Source of the DNA: Daphnia pulex
Lineage: Eukaryota; Arthropoda; Branchiopoda; Diplostraca; Daphniidae
Length of the DNA: 64,000 bases
Assembly (NCBI RefSeq): GCF_021134715.1
Contig: NC_060028.1
Location: 1,944,501 to 2,008,500, forward strand
Direction of reading: 5' to 3'
Shown here: in pieces, positions 13,067 through 24,474 of the stretch
Position numbering within the stretch: position 1 is the first letter of the stretch
How the letters are laid out: each line of letters opens with the position of its first letter
Notes under the pieces: generated by a model
Told to the model about the DNA's origin: nothing
Seen by the model: the letters and a program-made list of their open reading frames with translations, nothing else
Database searches by the model: none
Program-made: the position numbers and the translations under genes

Positions 13067-14824
13067 TCACTTCCACAGGACGCAGATGTCGACATCGGCT
13101 TCGATTTTGTCGTCCAGTTCGTGGTAGGACAGTCCGGTGCGGCAGCAGATCTCGTCGTAAGAGGCCACTCCAGTGCACAGCCGATGCAACGAGGTCATCT
13201 GTTTCTTGTGCGATCCGCGCTGCGTCTCCGGTTTGTACACCGGATACTAGCCCATTCAAACAGCGTGCAAATTGAGTTATCAGTTCAATGGGAAATGGGT
13301 TATTCGAGAACCGACGTCCAGGAAGAAATCGAAATAATCAATTGGATTAATCAACAGCGCACACTCGCTAACCTTGCAAATGCGGCGGATGATGCCCTGC
13401 AGGACGCCAAACTGGACTAGCCGATGTTCGTCGATGCGAAGCGCGTGCGGATTGAAGCGCAAGCACAGGTCTCTTATGGTAGTCCCGTACGTCATCCCAC
13501 TGTCATCGATTACAAAATGAATTCATTTAGGGGGGATTTGATAAGAATTAGAGGATAAACTCACCAGTACATTTGGAAAACATCTCGGAAGGAAGGAGGA
13601 TGTCTATCTGTAATATAAACGAGAGAAGAAATTCACAGTCAACTTGAAAAGTGGATAAGATGATAACAAGACACTTGGTATTCTTCTCTACCAGATTTGG
13701 CAACAAAAGCGATGCACTCTCGACTCAAATCTGAATTCATGGGCAGTTCTCGGAGTTTGGGTGTAGCGGCGTACATGTTGCTGTACTGGAAGATGGGAAT
13801 GAGCTGGACGACGCCGTAATATCTAACCGAAAAGAGAAAATAAGGTCAAGAGAAGGACAGCACTTGACTACTATATCAATTGACTTACAAGAGATTTTGA
13901 ATGCAGGCTTTGACCAAACCAATGTCCACGTCGGCCTCGATTGCCACTCTAGCGACATGGCTGCGTCCATCAATGTATGGCAGTACCTTACGCACGAAAA
14001 AGGGTTATTAAAATGAATAAAATAAGAGAATCATTTTCGTTTACCTGTTTGGTTGTTAGGTCCCAATAGTCTTGTTTTAAAGGAGAAAATTCTGACGTGA
14101 ACACGGGAACGTGGTGGTCAAATACCAGGGGTGGCTCAGCAGCTACTTGGATCACTTTTAAGTGCAGTGTTGAGGTCCCAACTGATCAAATCAATTTGTA
14201 AATGTCGGAAACGGAAATGTTAGACAAAAAATGAGAATCTTCATGTACCTACCTGTAACTGTGCACAAGCCACCCCGATTGAGATCACTTAGAATTTGAC
14301 CTAAAATTTTGGGCAACTTGGCCCTGTTGGATTCAGTGGATAAAAAATTCTGTTCAACTTCCAGGGTGACCAAATGCTCAGCTAATTTCCTAACTACAAG
14401 CTCATACTGCACTGTTCTGGCATCAGAGTCACACACAAAGCACAAGTTGAAAATGAGAAAGTTACGTGGGTATTTTTCATCTGAAATGCGCACTGGATAT
14501 CCTGTAGGTTTTAGAAAAAAGGATGGTAATGAGTCAAAATACTTGGACTGTTAGAATTCTTGAATAAAAACCTGTTATCTTGTGCCCTAGTACATTCACT
14601 GTAATGATACAACTGTCCAGCTGCTCTTTAGGAATGATGTAAACACTAACTGCATCAAATATTTCTTTGGAAACATAATCCTCTGGCACCTTTTAATCGA
14701 TATTAAGACAAAGCACTGAAACAACAAAATTACTTTATTTTACACACCACTACACCATTACCTGGTAACTGATTTTGGGCCCCAACGTAGGATGAAACTC
14801 GGAAAAAAATATTGCTTTGATCAT
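13067..14824 (-). CDS. NPRL2: NPRL2, GATOR1 complex subunit
   Basis: Nine exons on the minus strand: 14824-14762, 14689-14572, 14501-14253, 14181-14045, 13986-13889, 13822-13692, 13607-13565, 13499-13373 and 13246-13067. They sum to 381 residues; human NPRL2 has 380. The start [20 protein letters not shown] matches the family N-terminus, followed by [40 protein letters not shown], the winged-helix segment [20 protein letters not shown], and the tail [24 protein letters not shown]2 joins NPRL3 and DEPDC5 in GATOR1, a GTPase-activating complex for Rag GTPases that shuts down TORC1 at the lysosome when amino acids are scarce. One exon is only 43 bp. Nothing suggests damage. Confidence 0.95.
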
Positions 14825-15097
14825 TTTTCTATTTGATTTACTCGACTATATCACTTGGATAGTCAACCTATGAAAAAGGATTTCTTTAACATGAGTAATT
14901 CACATTAAAAATCAAAAAAATTAGTTAAAATGATAAGGAACACACAAAATCGCCCCTTTATTTGATTTAGGCTACCGTCTGAAGCGCCATGTGAGGTCTT
15001 GTTTACAGAAACGCCACCATTTCAAGCCATCACTTATTTACAGGGAAATTTTTCAAGTAACGAAGTTATAGTGATTTAGGTCCAAGGCACTTGAATT

Positions 15098-15253
15098 TGA
15101 TTAGTTTGCAATATTCGCTGATTAATCGGACCTGGAAAAGTGTCTAAGAAATGACCATTTTCTGCCTCTCAGATTACACATAAACATAAACATCAACGTC
15201 AGCGCCGCGTAGCGACAATCTTATCGTCTTTCATCACAAACTGTTTGATTACG
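15098..15253 (+). repeat. Dispersed repeat, left copy (direct repeat with 24475-24639)
   Basis: About 155 bp, running from GATTAGTTTGCAATATT to CATCACAAACTGTTTGATTA, recurs in the same orientation at 24475-24639 with scattered substitutions and small insertions. The two copies bracket the repeat-rich block. A weaker echo of its end (GTTTGATTACGACCG) follows at about 15330. Confidence 0.85.
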
Positions 15254-15717
15254 AGTTTACGACCGAAGTTGGGCTGGGGCGGGAGGGGCAGCACTAAAAA
15301 TTTACGAAAACGAAAATTTGAATTTGAACTGTTTGATTACGACCGGAGATTGGGCTTGGCAGGGGCGGGACCAAGGGCCAAGTAGTCCAGTCATTTTAGC
15401 TGAAAAATATACGAGTATACCTAGAACAAATTTTAATTAGAAATTTTTCATGAACACTATTTCTAATTTTTTTTCTTTAATTACCAATGAAGGAGGACAA
15501 AAGCGACCATTTGGATCGTTTAAAAAAATGTAAATGAAAATTTGTAATTGGGAATTAGGGGTATAATTATAACGATTTATAAATGTTTAATACATGTAAT
15601 CATAGTTTATCTATCAATAAACATGTGTTGCAAATTTGAATCAATTTGATTGACATTTACTATTTTTTCATGAATTTATTAGTTATACACATTGTTTTTT
15701 ATTTAAGAAATTTTTTC

Positions 15718-15736
15718 GCCGTGTTTAACACGGCGC
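15718..15736. repeat. Perfect 9-bp palindrome around one base
   Basis: CGCCGTGTT is followed by one T and then its exact reverse complement AACACGGCG, in otherwise AT-rich unique sequence. It could be a dimeric protein-binding site or chance; no gene start is near. Confidence 0.6.
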
Positions 15737-16002
15737 TTATGGCGGAATCCCAAAACTAAAAATTCATACTACATAAGAAAAAAAAACACCCGAAAATCCC
15801 CACTTAGTCTTATTTTGAAGCCCGTTTATCCTTCTTTACTTTTTTCAATTACATTTATCAAAAGTAACACAGCAAAAAAGTTATTGGAATAAGAAAAAAA
15901 TACCCTTTTTCCAGTTTTACCAAATGATTTATAACACACCCACAAGGGGGACATTTTTTGTTGCCGCTGCAACTTTATCTCGACTAAAAAATGTCCCAGT
16001 GT

Positions 16003-16176
16003 CACTATCAGCTCTTGTTTGAGCTTCGTTTTTGTGGCCGAAGTGTCGATGAAGATGACAGCTTTCACTCCTCATGGCTATTGGCAGTCTCGTTGCAATT
16101 GCTACGATGCTTTGGTCAGTCATATGGGTCTGGTCTGGGCAATAACCACTTACACTATGGGCGTAATAGCTTCATC
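16003..16176 (+). pseudogene. Isolated copy of NALCN exon 21
   Basis: This stretch matches 30562-30735 of the intact NALCN gene in this window at most positions. It covers nearly the whole exon 30527-30721 (domain IV S2-S3) plus about 14 bp of the downstream intron, including the GTAATAGC donor. The frame stays open: SFVFVAEVSMKM and GLVWAIT are shared, while SRRNRYDTL has become SRCNCYDAL. No other NALCN exon was found around it, so it cannot make a channel. It was copied from genomic DNA rather than mRNA, because intron bases came along. Confidence 0.88.
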
Positions 16177-16781
16177 GATGATTCGGGAACTTTTTTTGGT
16201 TTAATTCAGAAACCAAAATAGTTGAAATGATTAATTACCAATTCAACTTTAATTGCTGTAGCGTCAGAAATTGGGTGGACAGCATCATTAGTTTCAGCAA
16301 AGTCCAACTAAAGACACATTCAATGTGAAAAATAAGTACAAATTATGAATACAGAAATACAACATACCTTATTGTCAAAAGTATCTGATGTTACCGGTAC
16401 ATCTTCAATTTCAGGTGCATCAACAGTCACGTAGACAGCATCACCATTTGCAGATCCTTGGTCCACCTAAATAAAATAGAAATAACAACATTATTATTAA
16501 AGGTTAGATTAGGTTTAATTCAGGAACCAAAATAGTTGAAATGATTAATTACCACTGCTGTAGCGTCAGAGGTTGGGTGGACAGCATCATTAGTTTCAGC
16601 AAAGTCCAACCCAGGTAGCACACAGACTCTGTTTCAGGTCTGTTTCAGATCTGTTTTTGAGAGTCTGTAAATTGTTTGGAGTGGCACACTTTTACAGACT
16701 GTCATACAGGTCTGTGACAGATCCGTAAAACGGGATCACGATTTACAGACCAAAAACAGATTTTCAAGAAAAAAAAAGATT

Positions 16782-16850
16782 TGCCTCCTTCTGGAATCGA
16801 ACTATCAACCTCTGAGTTCACAAGCCAGTACGCTAACCACTACACCATAA
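16782..16850 (-). other. tRNA-like sequence inside the transposon
   Basis: The minus strand reads TGGTGTAGTGGTTAGCG, a good match to the A box of a tRNA promoter. About 30 bp later comes AGTTCGATTCC, a close match to the B box. The region between could form an anticodon-like arm with GTG in the loop, but one or two stem pairs fail, and the acceptor and T stems pair poorly. It is better read as a tRNA-derived relic or internal Pol III promoter than as a working tRNA gene. Confidence 0.55.
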
Positions 16851-17269
16851 CTCGATATTATGTTCTAGATATATTTCATAATGATGTATATTTCACAGTT
16901 GTACACTTGTTCATTCAACAAACAGTCTGACATGTCTCTCTCACGAAACTGATTGCTACATATGACTACCACTGGTCTCTTCCGATAGTAACAAGACCAA
17001 GATTGGCCCCACACCAATTACAAGTCTTTATTATACCTATTTATGTATAATAATACTTCTCCGTCCGGTGGATAAACAACTATTGTTGTTGTTCGAGTAG
17101 GCCTACTGAACTAAACTCATAGCCATTAGCTGCATTGACTATTAGAGTGTAACTTCTTACTGCATGGTATTGCAGTGATATTACACATATAAGAAACGTT
17201 TAATTCAGTTTTCCATTGGGATCCAAACATGTACCATACTTGGGATACAGACACAGATACGATGATTAC

Positions 17270-17545
17270 TGACTTATAGGTGTTACAAGGGAAATAAAGA
17301 CCCGTACATACCTGGGGCACAAACACAGAACAGATAATCACTGAACTAAGTTTTACATAGAAAATACAGACCTGTACCATACCTGGGGTACAAACACAGA
17401 ACAGATAATCATTGAACTCAGTTTTACATAGAAAATACAGACCTGTACCATACCTGGGGTACAGACTCTGAACAGATGATAACTGACTTATGTCTTACAA
17501 GGGAAATACAGACCCGTACCAGACCTGGAGTACAGACACAGAACA
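17270..17545. repeat. Tandem array, unit about 71 bp, inside the transposon
   Basis: Three to four imperfect units repeat the order TTTTACATAGAAAATACAG, ACCTGTACCATACCTGGGG, TACAAACACAGAACAGATAA. The two central units are nearly identical and start 71 bp apart (17350 and 17421). The outer ones are more diverged. Confidence 0.85.
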
Positions 17546-18427
17546 GAAACATATTGTACTCGAAAATACAGAGTAAAAACAGACAAGTGACAAACATGGG
17601 AAACAGAGCTAAATCAGAAACAATTTTCTCAAGTAAAAAACAGATCTGTAACAGGTCTGTAGTACAGTTAAAAACCAGATTTATGTATTACAGAAAGATA
17701 ACAGATCTGTTCCAGATCTGTGAAACAAACTTTTACCAAATCCTGTAAAACAGAGCCATTCCAGACAAATTTCCTGTAAAACAGAGATGTAACAAGCCTG
17801 ATACTGACCTGTTTCACAAGTATGTGAAACAGATCGGTTACATGAGTCTGTAACAGCTCTGTGTGCTACCTGGGAACTAGACACATTCAATGTGACAAAT
17901 AAGTACAAATTATGAATACATATATAAATACAACATACAGTATTGTCAAAAGTAGCCAATGTTACCGGTAGCACATTCAATTTCAAGTGCATCAATATTC
18001 ATGTGGACAGCATCACTCTTTGCATATCCTTGGTCACCCTAAAAAAATGTTCAATGTAGCAAGTAAGTTAAGTAAAACACATAAATAAAAATACAACAAC
18101 AAAAGTTAGACAAGTGGCTGTTCGACCAATAACTCAAGGTTCTTGGTGAAGAATGTTGGATTTGGCCTAGTTTGTACTCATCCGTTGACTGCAAATATGC
18201 TCATAAGGCCATAAGGGGCAACTAATTCTCCTGTCACGTCTGCCAACAAAACCTGCCTGTAATTCTAGGTATAACATTTTTAATTTTTCCAAAAAGAATT
18301 TTATTTGCAGCAATGAAATTAGAACAAATGTTTTGGAACATAGGGTAAACAGTTTTGAAGGATAGTTAGGTGTCACTCAGTGACTTAGTCGGTATCTAGA
18401 ATTAAGATCTATTGTCAGTAAAAAAAA

Positions 18428-18602
18428 TTGTTTTTTTTGTGTGGAAAACCTACCCGAAGCACTGCAGTACTTTTGAAAATCCTTGACCAAGTTAAACTTT
18501 TTTTAAAATTCTTTGGACCACGCTTGGTCAAACGACGTTTCCTCATACGGCTGGGCCCTGCAACATCCGATTTCTCTAACTCTGTTTATTTATTAATTAT
18601 AA
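18428..18602 (+). repeat. Direct repeat B, left copy
   Basis: About 175 bp, including TACTTTTGAAAATCCTTGAC and TCAAACGACGTTTCCTCATA, recur at 23671-23857 in the same orientation with very few differences apart from the poly-T length. On the minus strand the sequence can encode a basic stretch (RMRKRRLTKRGPKN), so it may be a duplicated exon with flanking intron. Confidence 0.88.
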
Positions 18603-18636
18603 AATATTATAATCATTCTATATTAATATCTATGCA

Positions 18637-21190
18637 TTAACCGTTCTCACCCCCAGACTCCTTCTCTCCTTCAGCCTTGGCATTGTACTCCACTTCTTTA
18701 ACGGCTTCTCCCATGTGAGGGTCTGCTTCACCAGATTCTGCTTCTCCAACCTCCTCATTCTTTCCTTCAGCATCACATTCAGCTCCTCCAACAATTCCAC
18801 CATCAGGGTTGTCAAGAGCCTTGACATTTGCAACTTCAATGGCCTCATCTGCATCGGACAAAAGTGGATGTGGAGGGACTGAACTTATGAACTATTTAGT
18901 TTTTAAAAGGTTTTACCATTTTCTTCAGGATCTACGCCATCAGAACTTCCCTCCTCAACAACAATAGGCAAAACATCAAAGTCTGCGTCACAAGATACAT
19001 ATTCATAAGTCTCCATATCCAGCCCTGTAAAGAATGTCAGCCTTAGAAAGTAATTTATTTAATGTTTAAGTTGTATTACTTGGTTCCAAGCACATAGGGC
19101 ATATATGCCCTATGTGGGGTCTATGCACATCGTAGAAGACCAAGCGTTGAATTGGTTGTTTTATTTTCATTTTGTCTATAATTTCTGAAGAAATGAAATC
19201 TTTTAGTACTACTATCACTTTTTTATGTAGTTAAAACTTACCACATATGCGATTGGCTTCCTTTATCTTTTCCTTTAGTCCTTCGTAGAATTTTTTTCCC
19301 GCTGGAATGCGTCGATCATGCTGGCTTGGGACATTTTCCAAAGGATTGTTTTCTCTATTAATCCCAAGTCCTTTAAAATATAGAATACAATTAATTTTTT
19401 GTCACATGTTATTTTTATATTGAAATTATTATTTATGTTGTAGAATAAAATACTTACAGTAAATGTTTCATTTAAAAATTGTGCTACTAGAACTACTAGA
19501 ACTGCTAACTAGAACTGCTACCAGAAATGGACTGCTATAGCAGTCCATTTCTTGTTGAAAGCTTGACACCTGAAATAGGTATTTGCACAATTGTATTGTT
19601 TGGGTATTATTTTAAATTACTCGTAAATAAAAAAAAACTTACGTTGGGCAATTCCACAATTCTTCATCATCTTGATTCATTCTAGGTTTCTTGTTTTAAG
19701 GCAAATCAAATTATTTGAAAAGTAATACAACAACTTGGCTCGGGAGTTCTTTTTTTACCATTTTCCCCTTTTTCAGATTCTTCATTTCCTTTTTCTGCCT
19801 CACTTTTTTGCAGTCTCAGCCGGCTAAAGGTCTCGTCGTGTCTTCCTTTTCGGTCTGAATGCAACATGTTTATTTAATCGAAATAAAACATAAAAAGTTA
19901 TTTATATTTTACAAGTGTTTGTATTTAGACAAACAAGAGACATGTAAAAAGTTACACAAGTGGCTGTTCGACCAATAACTCAAGGTTCTTGGTGGCTTCC
20001 GCGAGCTTTTGCACCGCCTGGTCTCCTTGCGGAAGAGTGTTTAGAGCTGGCTGTTTTAGCGCCTCCTCTTCGTGCTCTGCTTTAAGCAGCAGTTCTGGCT
20101 CGGACTCTTATTCTGAGTTAATCCAGAGGCTTGATCTTCGTTGGATCGGGCCGGGTAGCTTGGTCGTTGCTGCTGTGACTGTCTCAATTTAGCTACTTAT
20201 GCTGAGGCCTGAGTCGTGGCCGGAACAGGGATTGGGGTTTCCTTGAGGAGCTCCAACAAAGTGAGGCAGATTTTAATTTTTGGATTGTTGGAAGCCGACA
20301 CCGAAAAGGATATTTCAAACATATTAATTACTTGGGTAAAATTATTAATTTCCCTTAAATGTTTAAAACTTGCCTTGGACAATGCCATAATTTTTCGTAA
20401 GCATCTTGATTCATTTAGTAGTTTCTTGTTTTAAGACAAAACTATTTGAAAAGTAAAAACTTGGCTCAGGAGTTATTGTTACCAGGTCAAAATTCAGTTG
20501 GTTTCTGTCTTCGCGGTGGGCCTTGGCTTGGTTCTCGTCAAGTCTTACTTTTGCCTCCTCTATCGCGTCACACTTCCTCTTTTTGCCTCGCGAACCTCGA
20601 TTCGTCGAGCGTTCGCTGCTTCTTTATCCTCTCATTCTTTCCTTCAGCATCGCATTCAGCTCCTCCAACAATTCCACCATCAGGGTTGTCAAGAGCCTTG
20701 ACAATTGCAACTTCAATGGCCTCATCTGCATCGGACAAAAGTGGATGTGGAGATGGAATTTTGTTTCCCTACAGTTATAGTTACCAGTATTGCATTTCGA
20801 TGCCAAGTCTTCTGACATTGATTTGATGTTCATGTTCATGTTCATCTTCTTCCTGCCTATTTTTTTCCAGCCATCTCTCCTTTCTAGCATTCCTCTTCTG
20901 CTGTTTGTTGTTTAGTTTCACCTCCATTCACTGACCTTCCTCATCTCCTTGGCCATTTTGGATTCTGCTGAGCCCCAATATCTTCATCTGCTTTTTCAAT
21001 TTCATATCCTGATCAGTTACTTCAAATAATCTGTTACTATTAGTTACCTTGCTCATCCTTATCGCTTTCTTTATCCACACAATACTCCCCCTCTTCTAAA
21101 CCATGGGAGTCTTTCTCATCATCAGAATTATTGGAATAATTCCTGTTAACCACTGGTTGTATTTCTTCAGCTAAAGAAGTGTTAAAAAGT
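18637..21190 (-). pseudogene. Decayed multi-exon gene family (part 2), acidic and coiled-coil-like
   Basis: Minus-strand exon-like pieces: NSDDEKDSHGLEEGEYCVDK (about 21170-21040), a charged helix KQQKRNARKERWLEKNRQEE (about 20915-20840), DEAIEVAIVKALDNPDGG (about 20730-20680), a frame MALSKASFKHLREINNF (20388-20197), ATKNLELLVEQPLV (about 20000-19950), KFYEGLKEKIKEANRIC (about 19300-19240), YEYVSCDADFDVLPIVV (about 19010-18960), and again DEAIEVANVKALDNPDGG (18850-18790). ATKNLELL-type sequence recurs near 18105-18147. Repeated exons in the same order mean at least two tandem units. Internal stops occur and no full-length frame could be assembled. Function unknown. Confidence 0.5.
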
Positions 21191-21639
21191 AAAGTTAGCA
21201 CCAATTTTGTGGTAACATTGTCATTCTTTTACCACAGTTTTCTGCGCACACTTCACTGATAGGGTCGAGGCTGTAGTTGAAGCATCTTGATACGTTATAA
21301 AACATAAAGGAGGTACTGTCAATTTTTAAAAGTTTTCGTGGGAATTGTAAGTTCAATACTACCTCAAAGGTAGTATAACTAGTCGGCGTCTGAAAGAAAA
21401 TGACAATTAATTAGTAAGAAAATCGTAATTTGAATATTTCACAATATTACTGGTGAATTTGCAACATTTCCGTTATACTTTAAGGAAACAAATGCAGACT
21501 GCAATGCAATAGAGGAAAAATTTCCGTTTGCGACATTCGTCGATAGACGGCAATGCACTTGCTGCTTTCAAATTTGCAGCTTGGAAAATTGGAATTACCT
21601 ATAAATTGGAGTAACATTTAAATTATTTATTGAGTTAAT

Positions 21640-23405
21640 TGAGATGTTTCATTTGAAAAAAAACTTACTGCTGCAGGAGTATTTTGATAGGGCATTGTTA
21701 CACACACATAAACCTTGCCAGGACATTTCTTGGAGGTTCTTTGCATGGCGTTAATGATATTATGGCGTTTCTCTAACGACCTAACAAATATTCCATTGGC
21801 CAACAGGATGTCTGATTCTGCAAACTGGTGTTCACTTTGCGCATTGATGTAACTCAATAGCTTCTTCAGATCTTGATGAAGAGCAATTAAGACACGTTCA
21901 TGTCCGGATATGTCAAGTTCAAACTACTTGACTTCCCTACCATAAAAAGGCACCCAATCTAATTCGAAAACATTATTTGTTAAAGGAGAATAGTGAAACA
22001 TATTTGATAAATTTACCGTTCTTTGTTTTATAATTTGACAACACCGTTGCTGACATTTATGTGCTCTGGATGACGGGCAACAATTGAAATTGGTAATTCA
22101 ATGCCAATTGCTTTTCTTGCAATACCTCTAGTAAAGAAAAACATAATAATCATTTCCACCAAATAATATTTATGTAAATTCAACTACGGTTCTTCAACGA
22201 CGTTAATCGAAGACTGGTTGTGTACTGTAGATTGTTCAAGAGAACCCGATTTTTCCAAAATAGAAAGTTCAATAGATTCTAAATCGGGTTCCCAATCGTC
22301 CCAAACATTTGATCTGTTGGGAAAAAATTTATTATTTTGGAATAAATAATAAATTTGGTGTATTGACTACTCATCATAAGTGGTGACGTTCGATGCACGT
22401 GATTCCTCAATTACTTCGTCCATTGACATGGCTACATTTTGAACCAATAACGGAATTTCTTCAGTTCTAAAAAGAAAATATGTTTTATTTACCAATAACA
22501 AATAATAAATATTTTGATTAGTTTACGGTTGGGCCAAAGTGCTTGTTAAAAGGATCTATAATATCCACGGCCAATCCCCGAAGCCACTTCACGTACAATC
22601 TTCGATTCCAATTCTTGAGCTTAAATTGCTCTAGAATAAACAGATATCTGTTATTTTTACTTGAATAGGAAATACTTATTGATAACAAATTACCGTTGTG
22701 GTTGGTTGTATTCCACAACTCCATGAAACCTCATCTTGTGATTTTCAATGGTTTCTTCTCTTTCGGCAGGAAAGTTACATTTTTTACATTAATTTTTTTT
22801 TAATATTTACTTTTTGCATGACCATTTCTTGATGAATTGGAAGCTAACTTGGAGTTACACCAAGGATATCTACAAATAAGTTGCGCAACTTTTGTTTCCG
22901 GTTTTGAAAACAAAACAAGTTGTTCGTTTCCATCTAATTCTATTGATTGAAAGTCAATTGAATTATCCATTATTGTTTTTTTAACAGAAGATATTTTCTG
23001 AATTAGCCAGTTTTGTCGAGATCTCATTTTTTGAAAATCATTGTGGGCTTTGGAATAAAACAATTCCTTAATCTCTACAGAAGTAGACTGCATTAAAAAC
23101 ATTAATAGAGGAATTATTAGTTTTGTTAATGACGATTAATACATAATTGGAATTACAAGTAATTGAATTATACCTGCCACTTTTTCCCAAAGAAATCATT
23201 CAATTCTTTAACATTTGTGTTTGGAGTATTGAGCGTCATAAATATTGTTTTAGTAAACAAAGCAATTGGTAAACCAACTAGGGATTCTACATCTTGCAAT
23301 TGTTGGGTCAATTCATGTAGAATGACAAATTTACTTTTCCAACCAACATCATCCAACTTCACTAGACCAAACTTGTCAATTAAAAAAATAAAACATGATA
23401 TATGA
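21640..23405 (-). pseudogene. Decayed or unrecognised multi-exon gene, 5' part of the same block
   Basis: Minus-strand exons with plausible borders: 23370-23175 (FGLVKLDDVGWKSKFVILHE, later GLPIALFTKTIFMTLNT), 23092-22812 (VEIKELFYSKAHNDFQKM, then CRYPWCNSKL), about 22786-22690 (CNFPAEREETIENHKMRFH, spacing like a C2H2 finger), 22640-22530 (KNWNRRLYVKWLRGLAVDI), 22470-22380, 22315-22195 and 21960-21665 (LLSYINAQSEHQFAESDIL). At least two in-frame stops interrupt it (in the pieces near 22040 and 21925), so it is probably inactive. A DNA-binding protein or a domesticated transposon product are both possible; I recognise no family. Confidence 0.45.
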
Positions 23406-23670
23406 AAACTAATTACAATTACACATATTAAAAAAATAGAAAATGAAACACATAAGTACCTTTTTCCGTCGTGAAACAATTTTATTTGAAAAAAAAAATA
23501 GATTTTGGGAAAAAGAGATGAAAGGGAAGAACTATGCGGAGTTTTCTTGCACGAACAAACATTGGGAGGATGCAAAGAAATGCGTTTACAAACAACTAGA
23601 AAGGGGGGGGCGAAGTTTATAGCTTAACTAATTATTTATAATCAACGTCGTCGTCGCTGTAAGACCTGGA

Positions 23671-23857
23671 AAAAAATTGTTTTTTTTGTGTGGAAAACCT
23701 ACTCGAAGCACTGCAGTACTTTTGAAAATCCTTGACCAAGTCAAACTTTTTTTTTTTTCATTCTTTGGACCACGCTTGGTCAAACGACGTTTCCTCATAC
23801 GGCTGGGCCCTGCAACATCCGATTTCTCTAACTCTGTTTATTTATTAATTATAAAAT
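23671..23857 (+). repeat. Direct repeat B, right copy
   Basis: Nearly identical to 18428-18602, 5.2 kb away and in the same orientation. It marks the edge of a tandem duplication within the repeat block. Confidence 0.88.
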
Positions 23858-24474
23858 TGCCCTCGTTGACCTACGGATTTTATCACACATTTTTGCTATC
23901 GTGTGCGTTCAAGACTACAATGAGAATATTGATTTTTTGATTATAGTTTGTAGGAAATTGGAATTCTATGACTGTTTAAAAAATGAAGGCCGTCCTAGGT
24001 GCCGTTTTGTCAAAATGCAACCAAACTTTTAATCTCGGAATCAATTTTTGTGATAAACGGGATAATTTTTTTTTACCGGACATAATCCAAAAGAAAGAGA
24101 AATTTTTTTTTATTTTTTTTTTCGCAATTTTTTTTATTTTTCTAAAACAAAATAATAGGACAAATATTTAAAACATTGCAAAAACACGCATCGAAAATAT
24201 TTTTTAAAAAAGGGGAAATTTCGGGGATTCATTCCTCAGCTCCTGATGACCGGAAAATTTTCCTTTGGCAAAAGTAATCCCAACAACAATAAGAACCCAC
24301 AGTAAAAAATGGTGGAAATCATTTTTTTTTTTTTGCAACGAGAATGTTTCTAAGAAAATCTGTTTCGTTTAAAAAAGCTTACATTTTCTTAATTTTAGAT
24401 ACGGACTGAATGATATAGAAATTATAGATCTATCCATCAACAATAAATTCCCTCAATCTAAAGGCGTCCTGCTG

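Larger units (their letters stand above)
16610..17874. mobile_element. Non-autonomous DNA transposon with terminal inverted repeats
   Basis: The element starts CCCAGGTAGCACACAGA and ends with its reverse complement, giving a 17-bp perfect terminal inverted repeat, after which the arms diverge. The empty site is visible nearby: the related sequence at 16300-16320 reads GTCCAACTAAAGACACATTC without the insertion. The flanks read GTCCAA on the left and AACTAGACAC on the right, so the target duplication is AA (2 bp) if the ends are CCC/GGG. No transposase frame is present. The interior holds many short ACAGACCTGT-like half-palindromes, a tRNA-like stretch and a tandem array. I do not assign a superfamily. 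Confidence 0.82.
16202..18060 (-). pseudogene. Decayed tandem exon copies of an unknown acidic-protein gene (part 1)
   Basis: On the minus strand, short exon-like pieces with splice borders encode acidic text, for example DAVYVTVDAPEIEDVPVT (about 16468-16380) and LDFAETNDAVHPISDATA (about 16312-16255). The second piece recurs at 16612-16545. The first recurs in altered form at about 18035-17940, together with the conserved intron sequence between them. The copy at 16612 is split by the terminal-inverted-repeat element 16610-17874. I do not recognise the protein. The pieces look like leftovers of a multi-exon gene that duplicated internally and is no longer intact. Confidence 0.55.

Noticed and set aside
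16782-16850. Functional tRNA gene
   Set aside because: A and B boxes fit, but acceptor, anticodon and T stems pair poorly, and it lies inside a transposon; kept only as tRNA-like.
16782-16850. Complete tRNA-derived SINE
   Set aside because: No tail, no flanking duplication around the tRNA-like part, and the surrounding ends belong to the larger TIR element.
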